Shown piece by piece: positions 24,601-37,649 of a DNA stretch of 64,000 bases. This DNA is from Vombatus ursinus (lineage: Eukaryota > Chordata > Mammalia > Diprotodontia > Vombatidae). The first letter of the stretch is position 1. Every line of letters starts with the position of its first letter. The notes below the pieces were generated by a model that did no database searches, was not told where the DNA came from, and saw only the letters and a program-made list of their open reading frames with translations. The position numbers and the translations under genes were made by a program. Location: positions 40,307,527 through 40,371,526 of the forward strand of contig NW_020954585.1 in NCBI RefSeq assembly GCF_900497805.2. Direction: 5' to 3'.

Positions 24601-27600
24601 AGCAGAAATACCTCCTAGGGAAGCCTTTCCTGACTCTTCCCTCCACCCACCCCCCACCCCCTTAGAGTGCTAATAACTCTTATTAGAGTGTTGAAAAGCA
24701 GTCTTTCCCTCTGGTGATCACTTTTGTGTTATGTTGAATCTATTTATTTGTGCTGTAAACATCTTGAGGGCTGGGACTGTTTGGAGGTTTTGTATTTGTA
24801 TCTCTGATGCTTTGCACATAAGTAGTGCTTGACTTTGTTGAACTGAATCCTCCCTAAATAGTATTAATAGCAGTTAACTTCTATAGCTAAAATGTCTTTT
24901 TGCTGAACAATTCAAATGGTTGTACAGCAGGAAAAAAAATAGTGCCTTCCTTCAAAATGTTCGTGAAATAACGCAATTTAGATTTCCCCTTTGCCTTCTT
25001 CTTCCTCTTACCAATGGAACCCCTGAACTGTTCTGTGTGTATTAGCATGCAAGCTCCTGAAGAGTAAGGATTGTGTCTTTGTGTTTTTATTCCCATGCCT
25101 CCTGATTTAGTACTCCAGGGTTACATATATTGTTTGAAGAAAGAGACCCCCAAATCTGAAATGTTTGGTAGAAGAAATCATGCTGGAAAGGACATGTGGC
25201 TCCCTCTCATTCAGGCTCTGGAAGGTTACATTATATAGGAGTTAGATTGGTGTTGGAAAGATAATCACCTCATTGGCTTCAGTAGGCAGTAGGTAGCCTT
25301 CAAGAGAACAGCAGTTTGAAATGATATCTGCATATAAGTCAATCTGTTTAGTGGAACCCAAAACACAAGCTTGGGTGGACCCAAAATAAGACTTAGGTGT
25401 AGAAACATTTGGCTTGGATCTAAGACCTGGGGAAAACTAAAATTCTTTGCCGTCATCTCTGGCACTCCTGGAGAGTTACTGAGGTCAGGACAACATTCTG
25501 TGTTAAAACAATTTCTAAATCACCTGAATTTGAATTTAAACATAATAATAATAAATTTTCTGAACAATGTAATAAAATGACAAAAAATAATCCACACACA
25601 GTAGGTGCTTATTAAATATTTATTGATGTACTGATCCTTAGAACAGTCTTTCAAATAATTTTCTTAAATCACTATTTTAAATCACAACATTTTTGCTAAC
25701 TTTTATAATCTGCTGCTGACCTCTTCTTGCTACTCCCAGATCTCAAGGTTTAGTTGAATACAAACATCTGGCTGAACTAAGCACATTCAGGGTTTTCCCA
25801 CAAGCCCAGAGTCCCATGATGACCAAAAAGGGAGAAGAGAAGAGAGTCAGAGCATATTAAAAAATTAGGTCTGTTCTGATTTCACTTAGGTCAGTGCCTG
25901 TTTTTGTGGCTGCACTAACTTAAGACCACAAGTGATGGTCTGTAGGAAATATATGGAGAGTTTCCACAAACACACAAATCCTCATGGCAACCCAACAATA
26001 TTTTTTAGTGGTTTGGTCAAGAATCTGGGGACATTTACATTTGCAAAGTCTACAAAGTTGGTAATTTATTTATAGCTCTGTTCTCTTGGAACTGATTTCT
26101 AAGAACAGAGATAAGGTCTTAGTTCATGCAAATTGTCCATCCATGTACATTTCTTTCAGAATCACAGTCTGCCTTAGTTCAGTGAAAAATCATAGTTTTA
26201 AACTCATTCTGGGCCTCTTTCTATTGAAGTTGCTTGATCTGCAGCCAGGAAGTACCTTGAGTCTTCCCCTAGGAGTTATGTAAATATCTGCCACATTTTT
26301 CTATTTATTTGGGGAAAGTCAGTCAGCAAGCATTTATTAAGTGTCTCTTATATGCCTGGCACTATGCTAAGTGCTGGGGATGAAAAGAAAGGCCAAAAAA
26401 ACCCCACCAAAAACCCACCCCAACAACAAAACAACAACCAACCAGTCCCTGCCCTCAATGAGCTCGAAATCTAATGGAGGTTATTGTTTTCATTGCCTCA
26501 TTGTCTACAACCTGAACTTGGGACAACTCTGAAGCCCCAAGAGTTTGGATTGACACCAGGACTAGGATGCCATGGAGGGCAATCACATTGTAACTCTTTG
26601 CTCTCCCCCTGTCCTTCCAATTGTGTATGTAAAATTTAGTTAAATAAATATCCAGGAGTGCAGGAGAGATTACAGAAAAGCAATGTGTAACACCAGGCAT
26701 GTCTGTGAAGGGAATTTGCTTTTATGAAGTGATATAGGGGTGGAGTAGAGTTTGAGTGTATTACTGGTTGACTGCCTGAGTCATTGCCCACTTATAGGAA
26801 TGGAGGGAAGCAAACTGAATGTGCCTTCATTACCCTAGAGCAGCGGTGGTGAACTTGCTTCCCCAAGACCACATGTAGCCCTCTAAGTCCTCAAGTGCTG
26901 CCCTTTGACTGTATGTTCTGTGAAGATTAGATTGAGTAAAAGTGTGAAATTTGAGAACCTGGGGGGCCACCTGTTGCCTTGAGGCTACAGGTCCCTCACC
27001 CCTGCCCTAGTGGGTCAGCTCTGGTTGGGGTAGCCCTGAAAAGCTCCCAGTTATGTATTCCAGGTCTGGATAAATCTTTAGAGAACCACCATGGTATAAC
27101 TATAGAACACTTGAAGTCAGAAAGAGCTGATTTTAGATAATGCCTCTGATAGCTACTAATTGTATGGCCATGTTCCTCCTCTGTAAATTGTAGGTAATGA
27201 TACCTGTGGTACTTACCACTCAGGGCTTTTGTGAGGCTCAAATGTTAATGTATATGAAGTGATTCACAAGTGTTATAGCCCTATATAAATGTCAGCATTT
27301 GTCATCATCATCATCATCATTATTGAGGTAACCACAGAGAAGCAGTTTGACTCAGGATGGTTCCTTTTAGGTTTGGGATTCCCCCAGGGATCCTAGTGGA
27401 CAGAACCAAGCTGATTTCTCTTCTACCTCTTACTCTTACTTCCTTTTCTCTCATTTGTTTTTCAGGGTTAGAAAGAGCTTCCTTTTCTCTTACCCCCAAC
27501 CCTAAACAGCTGTGGACTAGAGAGAGCTTTGTAGACGCTCTTGTGACAGTTATAAAAAAGCCTTCGGGGGCAGCTAGGTGGTGCAGTGGATAGAGCACCG

Positions 27601-30600
27601 GCCCTGAAGTCAGGATGACGCGAGTTCAAATCCAGCTTCAGATCAAACACTTGACATTTACTAGCTGTGTGACCCTGGGCAAGTCACTTAAGCCCAATTG
27701 CCTAAAAATAATAATTAAAAAAAAAGCCTTCGTAATTACCCCTGGGTTTGAGGAGTGATCTGAGTGGTACCCAGTAGCCTAAATGCTGAAAGACTGCAGC
27801 TATTTTATAGAGGCAGAGATTCAAAGCTAGAAGGGATCTTAGAGGTCATCTAGTCCTCATTTTACAAATGAAGAAAATGAGGCTCAGAGTTTTCTGACTT
27901 GCTCGTGGTTACTCATCTAGTGTCAGAGGTAGGATTCAAACGTGGTTCTTCCTTTCTCTAAGCCCACCACCCTATCCAAACGGCCTCTCCAATATCAAGA
28001 AATACTGTACCTAGTATAAATAAAAACCATTAGTTTTGGAGTTGACATTCTATTAGAATTCATTATGTTAAAATGTTGTAGCTTTTCTTTTTATCAATTC
28101 ACTTATTATACTAAAGTTCAGTTCAAAATATTTTATCAAACATTAGTAACAAAATATAAGCTCCAGGGACTGCCTTTTCCTTTTTTTATATCCCTAGCAC
28201 TTAGCACAGTGCCTGGAAACAAGTAGTTCTTTAACACTATTGGCAGTTATATCAAATCTGTCCTAGAAGAACAGTTAGTATTCCTTTTTTTCCTGAACTT
28301 TTTAGAACCTAACTCTAAACACAGATATCAGGAAAATGTGGGTATTTAAATAAACTTCCTTCTAATTGTTCATTCTCCTCTCCCTCTGCACCCCCCCCCA
28401 AAAAACCAATACAACTTAAAAGAGTTCAAGGATTGTAACCTGACATTACTAAGGTCATTTCCATAATGTTACATGATGGCAACATGTCACTGTGATAGCT
28501 TGAAATCATGAATGGTAGAGCTTTCTACCTAAGGAGATAGTTTTGCTTTTAATTTGATAGTTTTTAATTTTGATAGTTTTTCTACCTGATAGTTTTCCTT
28601 TTAATTTGATAGCCAGAAAGGGAAAACTAAGCATAAAATGAATGAATGAATGAATGAATGAATGAGCCTCCACACAGGATGGTGGTAGTTGCGCAAGTTG
28701 CTGAGATAGAAGGTCAAACTACCTAATCAGAATACCCTTTGAAATTTGGCAGAAATATTTATAGCAGTTCTTTGTGTGGTGGCAAAGAATTGGAAATTGA
28801 GGGGATGCCCATCAATGTGGAAATGGCTGAACAAGTTGTGGCATATGAATGTAATGGAATACTACTGTGCTGTAAGAAATGACAAGGGGGAATGGGTTCA
28901 GCAAAATTTGGAAATACTTAATGCTGATACAAAGTGAAGTGAGCAGAACCAAAACATTGTACCCTGTAAAAGAAGTATTGTAATGATGATCAACAGTGAA
29001 AGACTTTGTTACTCTGATCAATACTATGATCCATGACAATTCCAAAGAACTCAATGATGAAAATATTGCTATTCATCTCTGTGGAGAGAAGCGATCAACT
29101 CTTGAGTACAAATTAAAGCATATTTTTTTCACTTTTTTTCTAGCCTTTTTTTTTTTTGCAGCATTGCTATTATGTAAATGTTTTGTATCACTTCCTTTGT
29201 ATAAAATGGGCATCATATTGTTTGCCTTCTCGATGGTTGGGGAAGGCCTGAAGGGAAGTAGAAGATTTGGAACTCAAAATTTTAAAAAAAGAACATTAAA
29301 AAAATATTGCCAGAGTGATAGACGCAGCATGGTATAGTGGAGGTCAAATAGCTCAAAAATTAAATGACTTGTCATGTGATCACACAATTAGTAACTCACA
29401 CCCTGATTAAAATGGTGAATTGGCATAAAAAAAATTGCTTACATATTGAAGGAAAGTGAGAACAAAATATCATTTTTAACATTGCAATTTCTGACTTACA
29501 GACAGTTATCTTACCAGATTGTAGAAATTGAAAATTTTAGATTTCCTGTTAGGTTCCTAGAAATAGCTTTTCTGAACCTGCTTTGATTGTTTGAGTTCTT
29601 TAAAAAAAAATCTTAAGGGGGTGGGATTGATTGATAAGATCCTTCTGTTATATAGAAAGTTAGATTTTGAAAGTCTTGTTCTCTGAACTATAAGTGGCAG
29701 GAACCTGTTGATTATCCTTGTCTCAATTTCCAAAGTGTAATTTTTTTTTCTTTCCTCTCCAATGACTCTAGCCTCACCTTTATCACTTTCTTAATACTTC
29801 TCACTAAATCACCTCATCTGGGCTTTACCATAATTTGCTGAATAAAGTAAAACTCTTATAAATCTCTTCATAGGATTGCTACTCATACCCCTTATGGACA
29901 TTAATCAACTCACAAATACTTATTGAATGTCTACAGTGTGCTTGGCACTGTGATATACAGTCTATGTCTCCATTATTTACATAAATCGTTTTTCCTGTCG
30001 CTCTGTTACCCCTCTCCTTCAGACACTGACTAGCTATGTGACCTTTGGTAAGTCACTTAACCGCTGTCTGCCTCAGTTTCCTCATCTGTAAAATAGGGTA
30101 ATAATAGCACCCACCTCCCAGAGTTGGATCAAATGAGATGACACTTGTAAAGTACCTGGCATACAGTAGGCACTATATAAATGCTGGCTATTATGCTTAT
30201 TGTTACTTTAAAGGGGGAATCAAAAAATTTTTAAAAGGGATACTATAAATGAGTTTTAAAGAATTCAGTTCAGTCAACACTTACTAAGCTCCTACTGAAT
30301 CCAAGCATTGTGCTGATCAATCAATAAACATTATAATAATAATAATAATAATAGCATTTATATAGTTTACTATATGCCAGGCAATGTGTTAAATGCTTTA
30401 TAATTATTATCTTACTTGAGTTTCACAATAACCCTGGGAGGTAGGTGCTATTATTATACCCATTTTACAGATGAGGAAACTAAGACAAACAGAGGTTAAG
30501 TGACATACCCAGGGTCACAGAGCTATTAGGTGCCTGACACAGGATTTAAATTCAGGTCTTCCTAACTCCAGACCTAGTACCCTATCCACTGCCACCACCT

Positions 30601-33600
30601 ACCTGTTTGTACTATCTACCAGGCACTGTGCTAAGCACTAGGACAGTGAAACCATACTTGTTCTCAAGGAGCTTGCATTCCACTTTGAAGGTAGATTTGT
30701 TGGGGAAGACACTTAGAGTAAAAATGGGAGAGAATGGGAGAGGGAGAGCTTAGATCTGGGGCTTTGGGTCAAGGAAGACTCCATGGAGAAGGCAGTACTT
30801 GAGTTGGGCCTTAAAGGGAGTGAGTTCCACAGTCAGAAAGAGATTGGGTGGATAGTTGGGGGGGTGGGGTAGGAGTGTACATCAGATGTGGTTGCAGGGT
30901 GGACAGAAGGCCAGAGACAAGAAGACAGAAAGTATGGATAGTCTAGTTTGTAGGAACATAGAATATGTGAGAGGATAGCAGTGTGTGGTCAGATTAGGAT
31001 GGTCCCACAGTTGGATCATCTAATCCAGCCAGACCTGAGCAAGAATCCCCTCTTCAGAATGTTTAACAAATGGTCATCCAGTCTTGACTTGAAGACTTCT
31101 CATTGGAATCCAGTCAGTACCTTCTGAAACGACCCCCTTCTTCTTTGAAGAGTTCTAATTATTAGCTTTTCCTTGTATCAAGCTTGAATTTGCTTCTTTG
31201 CAACTTTTATCCATTTCTTCTTGTATCTTTTGGACCCAGGCAGGACAAGTCAAATTCTTCTTCCATGTGGCAGCTTATTGAAGGCAGCCAGCACTCTCTC
31301 CTAGTTCAAATTTGGCAAAGAAGTAGAGCAGTTAGGTCAATGACCACTTTGTCTCCTTTTAGGGAAAACTAATCCCTCTTACAGGAGGGAAGGAGGTGGG
31401 ATGGTCCTAAGCCATGTTGTGGCGATATTAGTAGTCAGTCACATATTCAGACAGTCAATATTTGTGCTAAGCATTGGCCGCACAGAAAATGGCAAAAGAC
31501 AGTCCCTGTCTTCAAGGAGCTTACAATCTAATGAGGGAGAGACAACAAACAAATAAAGCTATACACAGGATAAATGGGAAATAATCAATGGAGGCAAGGC
31601 ATTAGAATTAAGAAGGGTGGAGGAAGGCTTCCTGTAGAAGATGAGATTTTAACTGGGACTTGAAGGAAGCCAGGGATGCCAGGAGGCATAGATGAGGAGG
31701 GAGAGCATTCCAGGCATGGGAGACAGCCAGAGAAAATGCTCTTGGCTGAGAGATAAGGTGTGTTGTTCATGGAATCACAAGGAGACCAGCATTACTGCAT
31801 CGAAGATATGTATTGGAGAGTATGTAAGGGAGCAGCTAGGTGGTGCAGTGGATAGAGTGCTGGGCTGGAGTCAGGAAGACCTGAGTTTAAATCCAACCTC
31901 AGACAATTACTAGCTGTGAGACCCTGGGTGAGTCACTTAACCCTGTCTGCCTAAGTTTCCTCATCTGTAAAATGAGCTGGAGAAGGAAATGGCAAACCAC
32001 CCCAGTATCTTTGCCAAGAAAACCCCAAATGGGGTCATGAGGAGTCGGATATGTCTGAAACAACTCAACAATTGGGGAGTAAGATATTAGAAGACTGGAA
32101 AGGTAAGGGGATAGGTAAGGAAGGATTTTGAACACCAAACAGCAGATTCAGATACTTGAAGAAAGCTGATATGTCCCCTGAGTCTTTCCTTTTCCAGCCT
32201 AAAAAGCACCTGTTTCTTTATCTTAATGTGGCATGATCTTAAGACCTCTCAAGAAGGTGGTCACCCGCCTCCAGACACTCTTCAGCTTATCAACATCCTT
32301 CCTAAAATGTGATACTTCAGACTGGGTGTGATAATCCAGTTGTGCTTTGACCAGGACAGAGTATAAAAGAACTATCCCCTCCCTGTCCTGGGCAGTAGGC
32401 CTCTCAGCTAATTCTAAGATTGCTTTAGATTCTTTTGGCTGCCATGTCTTAATACTGGTTCACATTCAGCTTGCAAGTACACTAGAACTCCCAGATCTTT
32501 TTCAGTTGAACATCCATCTTGTACTTGTGGTTTTTTTTTTTTTAACCCCAAGTAAAAGACTACTAGGGCCAGATCTATGATTTTATCTCTGTGAGGAATT
32601 CCTGATATGGAAACCTCTTCCTCTGATGTAGATAGACTACTCTAACTAATCTTAGAACATTTCCTGGGGCTACTTAGAGGTAAATGATTTGAATTAGGTC
32701 ATTCAAGTAGTAAGTGCCAGAGCCCTGATTTGGATCTATCAAAAGGACCAGGAAGCATGACTATGGTGATTAAGATCAGTATAAAAGAAGGGCCTGGGCC
32801 CTTCTTTTTCTAGTTGTACCATTTGGATAGGAAACAACTTTTTGTGTGACTTTGGGCAAATCACTTAACCTCCCTGGGCCTCAGTTTCCTATTTTGTAAA
32901 ATGAGGGGTTTGTACTAGAGGATCTCTAAGGTGCATCCTTTGATCTCATGGCAATGTGCATTCTGCTACATAGATGACAACTTTTTTATGATTTAATAGA
33001 TAGACTTAGGAAGCCAAAATTCATTTCCCTGAAGTCATTCCCCTGGTTAAACCTCTTTAGGCCTACTAAAGTTGGGCCTTTGTGACTACATCTGTAGTCC
33101 AAACCCATACTTAAGCTCTTTGTAATTTTGTAGGACTTGCCAGTACTTGCATTTCCACTGGTATTGCCCTTTGAAAACTCAGGATCACTTCCAAGCTGTG
33201 ATGATGCATCAGAGGGAAATTTTAGTGGATTGGATTTTATTCCATCCATTGCAAATAATTGCTAGATCTCTAGTTCTTTCATTTTCCTAGAGTTATAGTA
33301 GCCTCCTCCCTCTCTGATCCCTTGCAGGAGTCCTGCCAGTACCTTAAGCTAGGTCCTTGAAGCACTGAATAGACATGATAGTTGTAGCAAAGGGAATGGA
33401 TGACTATATGTAAGAGAATATTATTCCTTATAGATTTTTTCCAGATTTTTAAAACTTAAAAAATGTTTAACTTCTAAAAATGCATTAATCCTACACATAT
33501 TTACCAATGTTATCTACTTCTTGACCATCCTTGGGTTTTTTTTTTCCCTTTTCCTCTATAATGAGGCTGTTAGAACACAGTTATCTACCTATATAGCAAA

Positions 33601-34720
33601 TACTCCATTTCCAAGAAAATCTAACTAGAGGCCATTTTTTTAGCTTTGTTTCCTTTATACCTTTTTTCCTGGCTTTTAAACCCTGAGCATATTGACGAGT
33701 GTTTATGGTTGATTTGGTTTATCAATGCCTAAAAGGCTCATGCTACGTATTACAGGGACTTCTAGGGACTAGAAAATCAGTAGAGGGAAATAAAAGTAAT
33801 GGTAGTTTTAGATTTTTCATGCAATTTATTTTTGGTGGGAGAACTTATCATGTATTATTTGTTCATATTTTCATTTTTTCAGCATGGTAGTAAGGTGATG
33901 AGTGGTAGGAGAAGGTTAATGGGAATGAATGCAAAGTCATCTAGAGTGACACTGAAAAGTGTGAGAGGTAGGATTTTTAATATGTATGATGAGAAAACGC
34001 ATTCTTCTTAATGTACTGCTCAGATTCTGTCACTGCTACATAAAAATGTTCAATGATTTCTCCATTGCTTGTTGAATAAAATATATAGTATTGATTCTTT
34101 CACTCAAGGTCCCCTTTAGTCTGGCTCCAGTTTTACATGGGCAGACATGTCTCATATTACTCATCTTCATGCTCTCGGCATGATTTTCCAAGATGCTTTT
34201 CTCCCTTAACCACTAGTTGTCTTACTCGGGTGCTATACTAGATGATGGTGACCCTGCATTCTTAATGATTATGTCACTAGAGGGGAAGGCATTTCCTACC
34301 AAGTTGAAAGCAAGCCTAGTGATGTCTGGGGTTTGAGAATCAGCTGAGCTAAGCCCACACAGGCACATTCTCAAAGGGCTGGCTGCATTTTTTCCCCAAT
34401 AGAAACTCTTATTATCTGTGAATGTCTGTGGGGGAAACATTCTGAAGTAGAACGTATACCACAGCAACAGAATTCTGGACGCTTGATATATTGAAGTAAC
34501 TAGATTTGGAACAGAATTTGTTTTCAAAATAGTTATTTTAAGTCCATATGTGACTTATAAACCCACCAAGGCAAATGGAGGGTGATAGTATGACTTGATA
34601 ATAGTACTTAATAAATTTCTGCTCAAGTGTTATAATGAATTCTCTAATACATAGGGCCAGAATTTGAGCATCTCATCTTCTTACAGGAGACACATTTGTA
34701 GGGACAAGGCCAAAAGTAAG

Positions 34721-34771
<51 letters not shown>

Positions 34772-37613
34772 TATGAGAGAGAGAGAGAGACAGAGAGACA
34801 GAGAAACAATGAGTGAGAGAGACAGAGTCAGAGACAAAGACACACACACACACACACATAAAGGAGTAGAGATATGGGAGAGGGAGAAGTGGGAAATATG
34901 AGAGAGGAGGAATGGTAAGAAGGGTAGAGGGCAAGAGAGGAAGAGAAAGAAAACATATGTTTGGTTTAGGAACAGCAAAAGGAAGTGAATATCTTTGAAA
35001 TCAGCAAGTATGTATTAAGTGCCTTCTGGAAGCAATGGACATGAGCGTGGATAGCCTTGGGGAGGTGTGGAGGATAAAAAGGCCTGGTGCACCATGGTCC
35101 ATGGGATCATGAAGAGTTGGACCTGACTGAACCACTGAATAACAATAAAACATGCCAGTCAGTGTGGCTGGGGATATTGGAATTGGATAAAAAGCCCCTG
35201 CCTGCAGGAGCTTCAGTTGTCTCGGAGGAGATGTGAAATGATCACATGCGAGTATATACAAAACAATATACCAAGTTAATGCAATGTAATTTCTTGGAAG
35301 AGGCTCTAGCAACTGAGGAGATCACGTAAGAGTTGAGGCCTGGGCTACTTTGAAGTGAACTGAGAATTTTAGGAAGTGGAGGTTAGGAGACAGTACAGGC
35401 TAGGCTTGGTGCAGGACCATGTCACAGAGATGGGAGATGGAAGGTTGTGTATTTGGAACTGCAAGGAGACAGGTTTGACTGTACTGAATGTAGGGTATGT
35501 GAAGGGGAAAACTATATAATAAGCTTAGGAAGGTAGGGTGGAACCAGGATGTGGTGGACTTGAAATGCCAGGAGTTTTTATTTGATCCTAAAGATAATAG
35601 GGAACACTTTAGTTTTGTTTTTTGGTGGGGGCGGTGACATGGTCAGATTTATGTATTAGGAGGATACATTTGATAACTGTGGGCAATGGATTGGAGAGGT
35701 AAAAGACTATAAGTAAAATAATAGAAATTTTAGTATGGAGAGGGACCTTAGAAATTTCATGTGATATCATTGTCTTAAGAACTGAAAAGGAACCTTAGAA
35801 ATTACCTAAATTAAACCACACCCAGAGGGGTTAAGGGATTACCCAAGGTCACTCTGGAGGAAATCTAATCATTTCATTTTAGGAATGAGCAAACTGAGTC
35901 TGAAGTGACTTAGAGAGTGGATTAGCTGAGGCCGGAAGTTTACTTTTTACTAATTCCAGTGCTGCCTAGTCTTTCTCCTGAGAGTAACCTTCATCCAAGG
36001 CTTCCATTTCTTTTTTTTTTTTCTTCTTCTGAAGCTGGGTTTCTATGTAATTTACCCTTCCTTCTTGCTGAAGCAAACATCACCCTTGGTTCCCCTTTTT
36101 TTGCCCTTCTCTGACAGGTTGGCTTTACAGACACCCAAAATCACAAGGTCATAGATTTAAGACTGGAAAGAGTGTCTTAGAGGCCCTTTAGTCTAAATCC
36201 CTCATTTTACAGATGAGGAAGGAAGGCTCAGAGAACTTAGGTTCTCCAAGGTGAGATAGCTCATAAATAGCAGAACCAGGATTTGAATCTAGTTTCTCTC
36301 ACTCCATAGCTAACCCACTTTTCACTGTACCCCCCACTACCTGACAGGAGTGGTAAACAGCCTAAGTTTCAGTGTTTCAAGAGGCATCTGACAAAACTCA
36401 TTCTAAGCATCTGAATTCTTTCAGGAAGGAAAGTCTTCTGTGAACTCATGTGCTCCTCATCTCCCAAATTGATGGTTGTTCTGTTGCTAGTTTTTCTCAC
36501 TTAATCAAGCTTTTACTTGTTTTTATTTGAAGGTCAATCAATCAATGCATATTTATTAAGGGCTTATGATGTGCCAGGCACTGTGCTTGGCATTGGTGGT
36601 ACAAATACAGAGAATGAAACAATTTCTGCTCATAAGGAGCATATATTCTAATGGGAGAGGCAAGCACAAATATAAGGATATACAAAATAAATATAAAGTT
36701 AATAAATACATGTGACAATATATACACACACTCCTTATATACATATAATCTATCTGTGACATATACATACAACACGCAAAGTAGTTAAATACAAAGTTAT
36801 GACAGAGTTTTGGCAAGAAGCTTTTCCTTGAAATTCTGAATCCTTTTTATTTTACAGTCTGAAAGGAAAAAGAAGACGTTTATTAGATCTCAGTATATAA
36901 AAGTGACTGTTTAAATATGAAATAATTGTAGAATGGTACCCCAAACTCTAGGGCAAAGGAGGCAAAAAAGGAAGTTTTAAAAGGCTCACTGTTAATGAAA
37001 CAGTATCCTTTTGTCAGAAAACACTAGTCACTTATTTGAAAAGAGGCAGACTCCTCCAGTTGTGCTGATGCAGTTAAGAAATGTTTCAAATTACTAACTT
37101 TGTCGGGGGAGGTGATATAACTCTTAGATCAGTTGTCAGAACTTTTCTTTTTAAATTTGTAATTGGTTCTATACATCTGGTTTTACTCATTGATTTCAGG
37201 ATATACGACTATGAATATAGGCATTTTACATGTTTCTAAAGCTCTTGTCTGCTACCGATTTGATGACAATTCCTTGTTAAGGAATGTAGTTTCTATTTGT
37301 AACTTCCCAAAGAACCGGCTTTTTGTGGAATGAAATAATTATGCATCCTCGGGAGTGGGCCGTTCTCTTGCTTTATCATTACATTTTATGGGAGCTGTAA
37401 TCCATCAAAGCTCAGGGGAGCCGTGTTGGGCCAACATAGTACAGCTGTTTCCTGTAGCGTAGTAATAGAAAGGATGGCCTTGATTTTTAATCATCATTAG
37501 GTGGACTGTGTTCTGTGAGAGAAAAAACATCCTGTTTCATCATTCGAGTGCATGTGTGTTTTTTTGGAGGGTAGGGTGAGATGGGAGTGTGGGGGTGGTA
37601 TGAACCTTTCACC

Positions 37614-37649
<36 letters not shown>

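Larger units (their letters stand above)
31015..32640 (-). mobile_element. CR1/L3 LINE copy split by L2 plus SINE
   Basis: The first part runs from ATCCAGTCTTGACTTGAAGA to TCTTCCATGTGGCAGC (about 31270). The second resumes at CAGATACTTGAAGAAAGCTG (about 32141) and passes CTTATCAACATCCTTCCTAA, TTGGCTGCCATGTCTTAATA and AACTCCCAGATCTTTTTCAG. The two parts are contiguous in other copies of this family. Confidence 0.8.

Noticed and set aside
32986-33249. An 87-codon open frame on the minus strand
   Set aside because: No domain, no splice context, no homology I recognise; fits chance or an old repeat.
34644-34978. Minus-strand frames with poly-His/Thr and Ser/Leu runs
   Set aside because: They translate the GT/GA microsatellite.
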